A stretch of DNA of 7,245 nt from CAIUPE01 sp046092445 (GCA_046092445.1 JBJTDR010000079.1:1-7245), one strand, 5' to 3'. Shown: positions 1 to 6,735, counted from the stretch's first letter. The notes: generated from the sequence alone by a model not told the origin. Made by a program: numbers and translations.

Positions 1-5
1 ACGCT

Positions 6-29
6 CGGCGGGTAACAGCGACCCCGCCG
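6..29. repeat. GC-rich inverted repeat at left edge
   Basis: CGGCGGG (6-12) and CCCGCCG (23-29) form a perfect 7-bp stem around a 10-nt loop. No U-tract follows directly; a TTTT run appears only at 45-48. It could belong to the end of a gene upstream of the window, but the context is cut off, so no function is assigned. Confidence 0.4.
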
Positions 30-46
30 GACGTCATGGCCTCATT

Positions 47-77
47 TTGACAAATCGCGCCTTCGGGCACGTTTCTG
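47..77 (+). promoter_or_regulatory. possible promoter (-35 only) for the protease-dsb operon
   Basis: A perfect TTGACA hexamer lies at 47-52, and the only downstream candidate for a -10 is a poor TTTCTG at 72-77, 19 bp away. It sits at a sensible distance ahead of the preferred start codon at 196. The -35 is seen directly. The assignment as a promoter is weak because no good -10 accompanies it. Confidence 0.22.
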
Positions 78-183
78 TTGCCATGATCATGACAAACATA
101 TGTGTTCTCACATTACCGCGATTGAGTTTCGAAATCAGCTCCATGCGTCATCTAACAAGGCGTGTGAGAGACTACATCTAAGC

Positions 184-189
184 GAAGGA
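184..189 (+). promoter_or_regulatory. Shine-Dalgarno supporting a TTG start at 196
   Basis: GAAGGA at 184-189 ends 6 nt before the TTG codon at 196. The in-frame ATG at 100 has no comparable purine-rich site and would add about 32 hydrophilic residues ahead of the signal peptide. This site is the main reason for choosing 196. Confidence 0.55.
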
Positions 190-195
190 TTGGCG

Positions 196-1581
196 TTGCC
201 CCTACTTTCCCGCGCCCTTTTCCGACTCATTCTGCCGTTACTGGTAACGCTGCCGCTCATATGCGATGCGCGAGGTCCGGCGCGCGCGCAGGATGCACGC
301 GGCGGTGTCATCCGCGATACGGAAATCGAAAATCTGTTGCGTGTTTATGCAACGCCGATCTTCAAGGCCGCCGGAATCAGCAAGGGATCGATCCAGATCG
401 TGCTTCTTGGCGATCGATCCTTCAACGCGTTTGTCACCGACGGTCGCCGCATGTTCTTCAACATCGGCGCCTTGATGGATGCGAAAACGCCGAACGAGAT
501 CATCGGTGTCATCGCCCATGAGTCCGGCCACATTGCCGGAGGACATCTTGTCCTCCAACGCGAGCGCCTCGCAAATGCGCAGATCATGACGATCGCCGGC
601 GTTCTTCTCGGAGCTGGTGCGATGGTAGCGGGCGCCGGCCAGCCCAGTTCGAATGCCGATGGAGGTGGCGTCGGCGTCATGCTTGGGACGCAGGAGCTTG
701 TCAGGCGCTCTCTGCTCTCCTATCAGCGCGGCGAAGAGCAGGCCGCAGATCGGGCCGCGCTCAAATATCTGAGTGCAACCGGCCAATCCGCGCAAGGGCT
801 TCTCGCGACTTTCAAGCGCTTCTCTGACGACATGATGTTCAAGTCATCCGGTATTGACCCGTATCTGATGAGCCATCCCATGCCGACCGATCGCATTGCC
901 AGCCTTCAAGCACTGGTTGCCAACAGCCCCCACCGAAACGTCAAGGATCCGCCTGAACTGATTGCCCGGCACGACATGATGCGAGCGAAATTGCTCGGCT
1001 TCGCCGGGCGACAGGATGAAGTCGGACGACGCTACCCCGTCGGCGACACCACGCTTCCGGCACAATACGCCCGCGCCATACTCAGCTACCGCTACAAGCG
1101 TCTGGGGGAGGCACTCTCGCGAATCGATTCGTTGATCGCTGCTCAGCCCGCTAATCCGTATTTCTGGGAATTGAAGGGACAGGTGCTGCTGGAATTCGGG
1201 CGCCCGAGAGACGCGGTTCCGGCCCTTCGCCGCTCCGTCGCTCTCGCCCCGAATGCCGGACTGATCAGGGGAATGCTGGGCCATGCGCTCGTTGCAACCG
1301 ACGACCCCCGCAATCGGGCGGAGGCAATCAGAGAATTGACAAATGCGATCCAGCGTGAACCCGAGGATACAGGTTCACATCGGCAGCTTGCCACTGCCTA
1401 TGCGCGCGATGGCAATATCGGCATGGCGGAACTGAGCACGGCTCAGGCCTATTTCACGATGGGCGATTATAGCGCCGCGGCAACACACGCGGATCGTGCA
1501 TTGAAAACACTTAAAAATGGAACGCCTGCCGCATTGAGGGCGGAAGATATCCTCAACTATCGTCCGAAACGGATCAGATAA
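196..1581 (+). CDS. M48 family zinc metalloprotease with TPR region (BepA/YfgC-like), exported
   Basis: Predicted periplasmic zinc endopeptidase/chaperone of the BepA type, which in E. coli supports assembly and quality control of outer-membrane proteins. With the TTG start at 196 the protein has 461 residues. Residues 1-31 form a signal peptide: basic start, hydrophobic core LILPLLVTLPL, cleavage near ARA/Q. The M48 domain carries HEXXH as HESGH at 108-112, a probable third zinc ligand E181 in the E-x-x-A-D pattern (EQAAD), and SHPMPTDR around H227, matching the regulatory histidine region of BepA. A Gly/Ala-rich hydrophobic stretch lies at about 129-148. Residues from about 290 to 440 look like TPR helices, for example the segments around ANPYFWELKG and EPEDTGSHRQLA. 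The total length suits the family. An ATG at 100 would give 493 residues, but the signal peptide and ribosome binding site favour 196. The dsb-like gene follows after 25 nt. Family assignment is confident; the precise client proteins are not known from sequence. Confidence 0.92.
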   Translation: MPLLSRALFRLILPLLVTLPLICDARGPARAQDARGGVIRDTEIENLLRVYATPIFKAAGISKGSIQIVLLGDRSFNAFVTDGRRMFFNIGALMDAKTPNEIIGVIAHESGHIAGGHLVLQRERLANAQIMTIAGVLLGAGAMVAGAGQPSSNADGGGVGVMLGTQELVRRSLLSYQRGEEQAADRAALKYLSATGQSAQGLLATFKRFSDDMMFKSSGIDPYLMSHPMPTDRIASLQALVANSPHRNVKDPPELIARHDMMRAKLLGFAGRQDEVGRRYPVGDTTLPAQYARAILSYRYKRLGEALSRIDSLIAAQPANPYFWELKGQVLLEFGRPRDAVPALRRSVALAPNAGLIRGMLGHALVATDDPRNRAEAIRELTNAIQREPEDTGSHRQLATAYARDGNIGMAELSTAQAYFTMGDYSAAATHADRALKTLKNGTPAALRAEDILNYRPKRIR

Positions 1582-1594
1582 CGACTTACTCATG

Positions 1595-1600
1595 AGGGAG
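1595..1600 (+). promoter_or_regulatory. Shine-Dalgarno deciding the dsb-like start
   Basis: AGGGAG at 1595-1600 lies 6 nt before ATG 1607. The alternative ATG at 1592 would place this site inside the gene and has no good site of its own, so 1607 is preferred. It also gives a cleaner signal peptide. Confidence 0.65.
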
Positions 1601-1606
1601 AGATCA

Positions 1607-2401
1607 ATGTTGAAAGCCTGGTTGTCGCGCCGCCCGTCTGGACTCGGTATTGCGGCCGTTCTGCTTCTGCTGGCGACGCCGGTGTCGAAACCTGTTCGTG
1701 CTGCCGATGATCCGTTTTCGGCGGAGCAGAAGGCCGAACTCGGGCTGATCATCAAAGACTATTTGATAAAAAACCCGGAAGTGGTCAGAGACGCCATGGT
1801 CGAACTTGATCGGCGCGACCAGCTTGCCGCAATTGAGCAGCAGAAAAAGGCACTCGCCAGCGTGTCGGATATGCTTGTTAACTCGGAGCGCTCCATCGTG
1901 CTCGGCAGTCCCGATGGCGATGTCACGCTGGTCGAGTTCTTCGACTATAATTGCGGCTATTGCAAACGCGCGATGGCGGATTTGCAGGCCCTTTTGAAGA
2001 ATGATCCTAAGTTGCGGGTTGTGCTGCGTGACTTTCCCGTTCTTGGTGCCGAATCAGTCGAAGCGTCAATGGTTGCGATAGCGGTTGCCAACCAGTTGAA
2101 GGGAACCCGGTATCTCGACTATCACGCCAGGCTCATGGAATCGAGAGGTCGCATCGGTAAAGAGCGCGCCGTCCAGCTCGCCAAAGAGCTCGGTGTGGAT
2201 ATGGCAAAACTCGAGAAGGACATCTCCGGAACCGAGACCCGCCTTGCATTGGAGGAGACGATGCGAATCGCCGACCAACTCAAGATCCGGGGAACTCCGG
2301 CCTTTGTAATCGGTGATGAAGTGGTGTTCGGTGCGGTCGGCCGTGATCCGCTCGCAAAGGCAATCGAATCGGTTCGCAGCTGCGGAAAGACGACATGCTG
2401 A
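1607..2401 (+). CDS. DsbA-family thiol-disulfide oxidoreductase with ScsC-like N-terminal region, exported
   Basis: Predicted periplasmic enzyme that oxidises or shuffles disulfide bonds in exported proteins. From ATG 1607 it has 264 residues. Residues 1-32 form a signal peptide ending VRA/ADD. Residues about 38-70 (helical, with DYLIKNPEVVRDAM) resemble the N-terminal helical region of ScsC/Com1-type proteins, which in some relatives drives oligomerisation. The thioredoxin-fold domain follows, with active site CGYC at 116-119 in the context FFDYNCGYCKRAM. An inserted helical domain covers about 145-220, and the cis-proline motif is GTPAF at 229-233 (P231). Two further cysteines, C259 and C264, make a CX4C at the extreme C terminus. 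It lies 25 nt after the protease gene and is probably co-transcribed with it. Whether it acts as oxidase or isomerase cannot be told from sequence; the ScsC-like N terminus leaves isomerase activity open. Confidence 0.9.
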   Translation: MLKAWLSRRPSGLGIAAVLLLLATPVSKPVRAADDPFSAEQKAELGLIIKDYLIKNPEVVRDAMVELDRRDQLAAIEQQKKALASVSDMLVNSERSIVLGSPDGDVTLVEFFDYNCGYCKRAMADLQALLKNDPKLRVVLRDFPVLGAESVEASMVAIAVANQLKGTRYLDYHARLMESRGRIGKERAVQLAKELGVDMAKLEKDISGTETRLALEETMRIADQLKIRGTPAFVIGDEVVFGAVGRDPLAKAIESVRSCGKTTC

Positions 2402-2422
2402 TCGAGGCTGCCGCGCGCAGGA

Positions 2423-2455
2423 GGCGGCGTCATGGCGGCGTCATGGCAGTGTCAT
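2423..2455. repeat. three-copy 11-bp tandem repeat
   Basis: The unit GGCGGCGTCAT occurs at 2423-2433 and 2434-2444, and a third copy, GGCAGTGTCAT, at 2445-2455 differs at two positions. The array starts 21 nt after the stop of the dsb-like gene. Each unit ends in CAT, and the T joins the following G to give an ATG across the first two unit boundaries. Function unknown. Confidence 0.8.
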
Positions 2456-2473
2456 CGGATGAACAGATATTGA
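2432..2473 (+). CDS. possible 13-codon mini-ORF with strong ribosome binding site
   Basis: AGGAGG at 2419-2424 is a perfect Shine-Dalgarno 7 nt before ATG 2432, which opens a 13-codon frame (MAASWQCHRMNRY) ending in TGA at 2471-2473. It sits inside the 11-bp tandem repeat. The ribosome binding site is seen directly; that a peptide is made is speculation. It may be chance, since the GC-rich repeat supplies both the purines and the ATG. Confidence 0.2.
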   Translation: MAASWQCHRMNRY

Positions 2474-2524
2474 CGACTGATTCGCCGCTTTCGAGGAACA
2501 CTTGGCCCCTGTCGGGAGGGATTT

Positions 2525-2547
2525 GCCGTCATTGGCGCTGACGGTTT
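2525..2547 (+). terminator. weak candidate terminator for the protease-dsb operon
   Basis: CCGTCA (2526-2531) and TGACGG (2539-2544) form a 6-bp stem, extendable by a G-U pair, with a 7-nt loop and followed by only TTT. It lies about 125 nt after the dsb-like stop codon. The short T-run makes it a weak candidate; no better terminator was seen in this gap. Confidence 0.3.
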
Positions 2548-2656
2548 CGTGACCCGGAGCCGCGCTTAACCGGCACCGCCTGACAGAGCGTTCTGAATCT
2601 GCAAGTGAAATCCGCGACTTGCGAAGTTAACCCCGCTATTCACCGATTTTTAATCT

Positions 2657-2665
2657 TTATACACA
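2657..2665 (+). promoter_or_regulatory. DnaA-box match overlapping NrdR box 1
   Basis: TTATACACA fits the DnaA box consensus TTATNCACA exactly and equals a known oriC box variant of E. coli (R2). It overlaps the first NrdR box by five bases. DnaA is known to act on nrdAB transcription in E. coli, which makes the location suggestive. A single box is weak evidence on its own, and part of the match comes from the NrdR consensus. Confidence 0.4.
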
Positions 2666-2707
2666 ACATATAGATATACGGTCGCGTTACTGCACTAAAC
2701 CTTGTCT
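2661..2707 (+). promoter_or_regulatory. tandem NrdR boxes upstream of nrdJ
   Basis: Two 16-bp matches to the NrdR box consensus ACACwAtATaTwGtgT are present. Box 1 is ACACAACATATAGATA at 2661-2676 (12 of 16). Box 2 is GCACTAAACCTTGTCT at 2692-2707 (11 of 16). The core C4, A6, T11 and G13 are kept in both. Their starts are exactly 31 bp apart, the three-helical-turn spacing known for NrdR pairs. NrdR is the ATP/dATP-sensing repressor of ribonucleotide reductase genes, so this is where repression of nrdJ would act. The promoter itself is not clear: TTAACC (2627-2632) with TAATCT (2651-2656), or TTGACG (2714-2719) with TAGGTT (2737-2742), are weak options. Confidence 0.72.
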
Positions 2708-2845
2708 GACCGCTTGACGCCGCGTGCGCCCAGAATTAGGTTTCAAGGTCAGATGCGCTGAGTGGCCGAGGGTTTGATCCCGAAGTTAGCGGAGCAAATC
2801 CCGACAGAAATGCGGCACCGGCGGATTGCGCTTTGCCGAAATACA

Positions 2846-2862
2846 ATGCCCGTTGCGGGCAT
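2846..2862 (+). other. hairpin in the nrdJ leader
   Basis: ATGCCCG (2846-2852) and CGGGCAT (2856-2862) pair perfectly as a 7-bp stem with a 3-nt loop. No T-tract follows, so it is not an intrinsic terminator. Its role, if any, would be in mRNA folding or stability. Confidence 0.45.
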
Positions 2863-2963
2863 GGCCTGACCGTGCGTTCGTCGCGAGACTCGGGAATTTC
2901 ATGTTTCGGATCGCTTTCTCTTTGTTGCGATCTGGAATGCTGGAAGAGTAGTGTTTGGAAAAT

Positions 2964-2997
2964 GGCCGGAAAACGGCCTGGCAGGTTCGGTAACCTG
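2964..2997 (+). other. two adjacent hairpins just before nrdJ
   Basis: GGCCG (2964-2968) pairs with CGGCC (2974-2978) around GAAAA. Three bases on, CAGGTT (2982-2987) pairs with AACCTG (2992-2997) around CGGT. The second stem ends 6 nt before the AAGGA ribosome binding site of nrdJ at 3004, close enough to affect ribosome loading. No T-tract is present. The stems are seen directly; any regulatory role is inference. Confidence 0.45.
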
Positions 2998-3003
2998 TGG
3001 ATG

Positions 3004-3008
3004 AAGGA
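3004..3008 (+). promoter_or_regulatory. Shine-Dalgarno of nrdJ
   Basis: AAGGA at 3004-3008 lies 10 nt before ATG 3019. The other in-frame ATG at 3001 would have this site inside the gene and is preceded only by the hairpin sequence, so 3019 is preferred; the two starts differ by six residues. Confidence 0.5.
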
Positions 3009-3018
3009 ATGGACGGCA

Positions 3019-6000
3019 ATGCGGATCGAGCGTCATTACACGAAGGCTTACACCTCTCCCTATGCGGATATTGCGTTCCGGCTCGCCACGAGCGAGATCC
3101 GCAATCCGGATGGCTCGGTCGTGTTTCGGCTCGAGAACATCGAAGTCCCTGATGCGTGGAGTCAGGTTGCAAGCGACGTGCTGGCACAGAAATATTTCCG
3201 CAAGGCCGGCGTTCCGGCCCGCCTGAAAAAGGTCGAGGAAAATTCGGTTCCGTCATGGCTCTGGCGTTCGGTTGCCGACGATGCGGCACTTGCGGCGCTC
3301 CCCGCCGACCAGCGCTATGGCTCCGAGATGAGCGCGCGGCAGGTGTTTGACCGCCTTGCGGGTTGCTGGACCTATTGGGGCTGGAAGGGCGGCTATTTCA
3401 AGACAGAGGATGACGCGCAAGCCTTCTTCGACGAACATCGCTTCATGCTCGCCCGCCAGATGGTCGCGCCGAATTCGCCGCAATGGTTCAATACCGGCCT
3501 GCACTGGGCCTATGGCATCGATGGCCCGAGCCAGGGCCATTACTATGTCGATTTCAAAACCGGCAAACTGACCAAATCGAAGTCTTCCTACGAGCACCCG
3601 CAGCCGCATGCCTGCTTTATTCAGGGCGTCTCGGACGATCTCGTGAATGAAGGCGGCATCATGGACCTCTGGGTTCGCGAAGCCCGCTTGTTCAAGTACG
3701 GCTCCGGTACCGGCTCCAACTTCTCGGCGCTGCGCGGCGAAGGCGAGCGTCTTGCGGGTGGCGGGCGTTCATCGGGTCTGATGAGCTTCCTCAAGAGCGG
3801 CGACCGCTCGGCGGGCGCGATCCAATCGGGTGGTACAACACGCCGCGCGGCCAAGATGGTCGTTGTCGATGCCGATCATCCGGATATTGAAACCTATATC
3901 GACTGGAAGGTGAAGGAAGAGCAGAAGGTTGCCGCTCTTGTTACCGGTTCCAAGCTCTGCGCCAGGCATTTGAAGGCCGTGATGAAGGCCTGCGTCAATT
4001 GCGAAGGGCCGGACGAGTCCTGCTTCGACCCGGAGAAGAACCCGGCGCTGAAGCGCGAAATCAAGTTCGCCCGTCGCTCGATGGTGCCTGACAATTATAT
4101 CAAGCGCGTCATCCAGTTCGCCAAGCAGGGCTATACCGATATCGACTTCCCGACCTACGACACGGATTGGGACTCGGAAGCCTATCTCACCGTTTCCGGC
4201 CAGAACTCGAACAATTCCGTTTCGCTGTCGGACGAATTCCTGCGTGCGGTTGAAGGCGACAAGGATTGGAACCTGATCCGCCGGACGGATGGCAAGGTGC
4301 ACAAGACGCTGAAGGCTCGCGACCTCTGGGAGCAGATCGGCCATGCGGCATGGGCGTCGGCTGATCCAGGCCTGCATTTCAACTCGACCATGAATGACTG
4401 GCACACCTGCCCTGCTTCGGGCCGGATCCGCGCCTCAAATCCCTGCTCGGAATATATGTTCCTTGATGACACGGCCTGCAACCTCGCTTCGCTGAACCTG
4501 TTGCAGTTCCGCAATGCGGACGGCACGTTCCAGATTGAATCGTATGAGCATGCTGTTCGTCTGTGGACAATCGTGCTCGAAATCTCGGTGACGATGGCGC
4601 AGTTCCCGTCCAGGGAAATCGCCGAACTCTCCTTCAAATTCCGCACGCTTGGTCTGGGCTATGCAAATATTGGCGGACTCCTGATGACGGATGGTATCCC
4701 GTATGATTCGGAAGAGGGCCGCGGCATTTGCGGTGCGCTCACCGCGATCATGACCGGCGTTGCCTATGCAACCTCTGCCGAAATGGCGAGCGAGCTCGGC
4801 GCGTTTGCCGGCTACAAGGACAACTCGGCCCACATGCTCCGCGTGATCCGCAATCACCGCCGCGCGGCGCATGGCGAGGCGCAGGGCTATGAGGGATTGC
4901 AGGTCAACCCCGTTCCGCTCGATCACGCCTCCGTCAAGGATAAGCGCCTCTCCGCCCATGCAAGGGCCGCGTGGGACAATGCCCTCGCACTCGGCGAGAA
5001 GCATGGCTATCGCAACGCACAGGCAACCGTGATTGCGCCAACCGGCACGATCGGCCTTGTGATGGATTGCGACACGACCGGGATCGAGCCCGATTTCGCG
5101 CTGGTGAAATTCAAGAAGCTCGCCGGTGGTGGCTATTTCAAGATCATCAATCAGGCCGTGCCGGAAGCGCTCCGCACGCTCGGCTATCGCGAGAACGAAC
5201 TGGCCGAGATCGAGGCCTATGCGGTGGGCCATGGCTCGCTCGCCCAGGCACCCGGCATCAACCACTCGACATTGCGCACCAAGGGCTTCAACGATGACGT
5301 GATCGAGAAGCTCGAGAAAAGTCTGGGCTCCGCTTTTGACATCAAGTTTGTATTTAACAAATGGAACTTGGGCGCTGATTTTCTTACCGGAAATCTGAAA
5401 GTACCAGCCGAGAAGCTCGATGATCCATCCTTCGAACTTCTTCCCTTCCTCGGCTTCTCGAAGGCCGATATCGAAGCGGCGAATGTGCATGTGTGTGGCG
5501 CGATGACGCTGGAAGGTGCCCCGCACCTGAAACCCGAGCATTATGCCGTGTTCGATTGCGCCAATCCGTGCGGCCGCATCGGCAAGCGCTATCTCTCGGT
5601 TGAAAGCCATATCCGCATGATGGCGGCGGCGCAGCCCTTCATCTCGGGTGCGATCTCGAAAACCATCAACATGCCGAACGAGGCGACTGTCGAGGATTGC
5701 AAGAGCGCCTATATGCTCTCGTGGAAACTCGCGCTCAAGGCAAATGCGCTTTATCGCGATGGTTCCAAGCTCTCCCAGCCGCTCAATTCCCAGCTGATCG
5801 CGGATGACGAGGAGGAAGCCGACGACGCCGTCGAGGCATTGGTTGCACAGCCCAGTGCTGCGCGTGCTGCCGCCATGGCGGAGAAGATTGTCGAGCGCGT
5901 GATCGAGCGCATCGAGCGGGTTCGGGAGCGCGATAAACTTCCCGACCGCCGCAAGGGCTATACCCAGAAGGCGGTTGTCGGCGGGCACAAGGTCTATCTC

Positions 6001-6726
6001 CGCACCGGCGAATATGAAGACGGTCGCATTGGCGAGATTTTCATCGACATGCACAAGGAAGGAGCTGCTTTCCGCTCGCTGATGAACAATTTTGCCATCG
6101 CGATCTCGCTCGGCCTGCAATATGGCGTGCCGCTGGAAGAATATGTGGAGGCCTTCACCTTCACGCGCTTCGAGCCTGCGGGCTTCGTGCAGGGCAATGA
6201 TGCGATCAAGAGCGCGACATCGGTTCTCGATTACGTCTTCCGCGAACTCGCAATCTCCTATCTTGGCCGCACCGATCTCGCCCATGTCGCGCCAGACGCG
6301 CCCGGGCACAGCGCACTGGGGCGCGGCGAGGACGAGGGCAAGGCCCCTGCGGGCTTCATTCCCTCACAGGTCTCGCGCGGTCTCGTCCGCTCGAAAGCCG
6401 AACGCCTCACCGTGATGCAGGGCGGCGGCAGCATGATGGCCCCCGTCTCCATCGGCGCGAATGCGTTGAAAAGCGAGCTGGAACAGCAACTCGGCGTCAC
6501 CGCCCAAACGCTGACCATGGGCGAAGCCGCCATTGGCAGCCTCCCCTTCGCAGCCGCCGGCACCCATGCCGGTTCCGCCAAGCAAGGCGGGATGGACAAG
6601 CGCGCGGAAGCCAAGATGAAAGGCTATGTCGGCGAAGCCTGCCCCGAATGCGCGAACTTCACCCTGGTGCGAAACGGCACATGCCTGAAGTGCGATACGT
6701 GTGGCAGCACGACGGGGTGTAGCTGA
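3019..6726 (+). CDS. nrdJ: adenosylcobalamin-dependent (class II) ribonucleotide reductase
   Basis: Cytoplasmic enzyme that reduces ribonucleotides to deoxyribonucleotides, using adenosylcobalamin to make a thiyl radical, so it works with or without oxygen. From ATG 3019 it has 1235 residues, usual for the long alphaproteobacterial form. C199 (PHACFIQ) and C487 (DTACNLASLN) are the expected active-site redox pair. NPCSE at 474-478 gives the catalytic N474, thiyl cysteine C476 and E478. GSGTGSNFS lies a little beyond C199, APTGT at 673-677 is the phosphate-binding loop, and ISKTINMP is a further large-subunit signature. An insertion carries C314, C325, C328 and C335. A charged helical linker (about 947-974) leads to the TSCPD domain from about 975 to 1090. 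The C-terminal tail has C1208, C1211, C1222, C1225, C1228 and C1234, suited to redox relay and perhaps zinc binding. It stands alone behind NrdR boxes and ahead of an intrinsic terminator. No small subunit is expected. A 30-codon stretch at 5317-5406 is AT-rich at third positions. Confidence 0.97.
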   Translation: MRIERHYTKAYTSPYADIAFRLATSEIRNPDGSVVFRLENIEVPDAWSQVASDVLAQKYFRKAGVPARLKKVEENSVPSWLWRSVADDAALAALPADQRYGSEMSARQVFDRLAGCWTYWGWKGGYFKTEDDAQAFFDEHRFMLARQMVAPNSPQWFNTGLHWAYGIDGPSQGHYYVDFKTGKLTKSKSSYEHPQPHACFIQGVSDDLVNEGGIMDLWVREARLFKYGSGTGSNFSALRGEGERLAGGGRSSGLMSFLKSGDRSAGAIQSGGTTRRAAKMVVVDADHPDIETYIDWKVKEEQKVAALVTGSKLCARHLKAVMKACVNCEGPDESCFDPEKNPALKREIKFARRSMVPDNYIKRVIQFAKQGYTDIDFPTYDTDWDSEAYLTVSGQNSNNSVSLSDEFLRAVEGDKDWNLIRRTDGKVHKTLKARDLWEQIGHAAWASADPGLHFNSTMNDWHTCPASGRIRASNPCSEYMFLDDTACNLASLNLLQFRNADGTFQIESYEHAVRLWTIVLEISVTMAQFPSREIAELSFKFRTLGLGYANIGGLLMTDGIPYDSEEGRGICGALTAIMTGVAYATSAEMASELGAFAGYKDNSAHMLRVIRNHRRAAHGEAQGYEGLQVNPVPLDHASVKDKRLSAHARAAWDNALALGEKHGYRNAQATVIAPTGTIGLVMDCDTTGIEPDFALVKFKKLAGGGYFKIINQAVPEALRTLGYRENELAEIEAYAVGHGSLAQAPGINHSTLRTKGFNDDVIEKLEKSLGSAFDIKFVFNKWNLGADFLTGNLKVPAEKLDDPSFELLPFLGFSKADIEAANVHVCGAMTLEGAPHLKPEHYAVFDCANPCGRIGKRYLSVESHIRMMAAAQPFISGAISKTINMPNEATVEDCKSAYMLSWKLALKANALYRDGSKLSQPLNSQLIADDEEEADDAVEALVAQPSAARAAAMAEKIVERVIERIERVRERDKLPDRRKGYTQKAVVGGHKVYLRTGEYEDGRIGEIFIDMHKEGAAFRSLMNNFAIAISLGLQYGVPLEEYVEAFTFTRFEPAGFVQGNDAIKSATSVLDYVFRELAISYLGRTDLAHVAPDAPGHSALGRGEDEGKAPAGFIPSQVSRGLVRSKAERLTVMQGGGSMMAPVSIGANALKSELEQQLGVTAQTLTMGEAAIGSLPFAAAGTHAGSAKQGGMDKRAEAKMKGYVGEACPECANFTLVRNGTCLKCDTCGSTTGCS

Positions 6727-6735
6727 GCGAATAGT

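Larger units (their letters stand above)
2402..3018. other. intergenic region between the dsb-like gene and nrdJ
   Basis: This 617-nt gap holds no convincing protein gene. It contains an 11-bp tandem repeat, a weak hairpin followed by TTT (2526-2547), the predicted NrdR/DnaA site cluster (2657-2707) and a leader with three small hairpins before nrdJ. I looked for a cobalamin riboswitch, using the conserved core with GGTG...CCCCGCAACTGT-like segments and a B12 box, and did not find one. The reading frame open ahead of nrdJ from 2833 is judged to be chance extension: it lacks a good start context and its encoded residues do not look like part of a ribonucleotide reductase. Confidence 0.6.

Noticed and set aside
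1..37. Divergent gene starting at ATG 37 on the - strand (MTSGGVAVTRRA...)
   Set aside because: Only 12 codons are visible, the purine-rich GAGG lies too close to the ATG, and the residues are not recognisable.
2479..2599. Two GANTC (CcrM methylation) sites, GATTC 2479-2483 and GAATC 2595-2599
   Set aside because: About the number expected by chance in a gap of this size, and they are not placed at a clear promoter, so cell-cycle methylation control cannot be claimed.
2777..2804. Direct repeat ATCCCGA at 2777-2783 and 2798-2804
   Set aside because: Seven bases twice at a 21-bp period is too short to separate from chance, and no further copies follow.
2758..2820. tRNA-Ser-like phrase (GAGTGGCCGAGGG) upstream of nrdJ
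   Set aside because: The surrounding bases do not form an acceptor stem, anticodon arm or T-arm; only the D-arm-like phrase is present.
2833..3018. N-terminal extension of the nrdJ frame by 62 codons
   Set aside because: The frame is open but covers leader hairpins, has no good ribosome binding site at 2833, and the encoded residues do not resemble ribonucleotide reductase; the protein proper begins with MRIERHYTKAYTSPYAD.
2740..3018. Cobalamin riboswitch for nrdJ
   Set aside because: The conserved core segments and B12 box were not found, despite the B12-dependent product.
4435..6309. Long - strand reading frame (624 codons) opposite nrdJ
   Set aside because: It is an antisense shadow of a highly GC-biased gene on the + strand, which carries unmistakable catalytic motifs; the - strand product has no recognisable domain.
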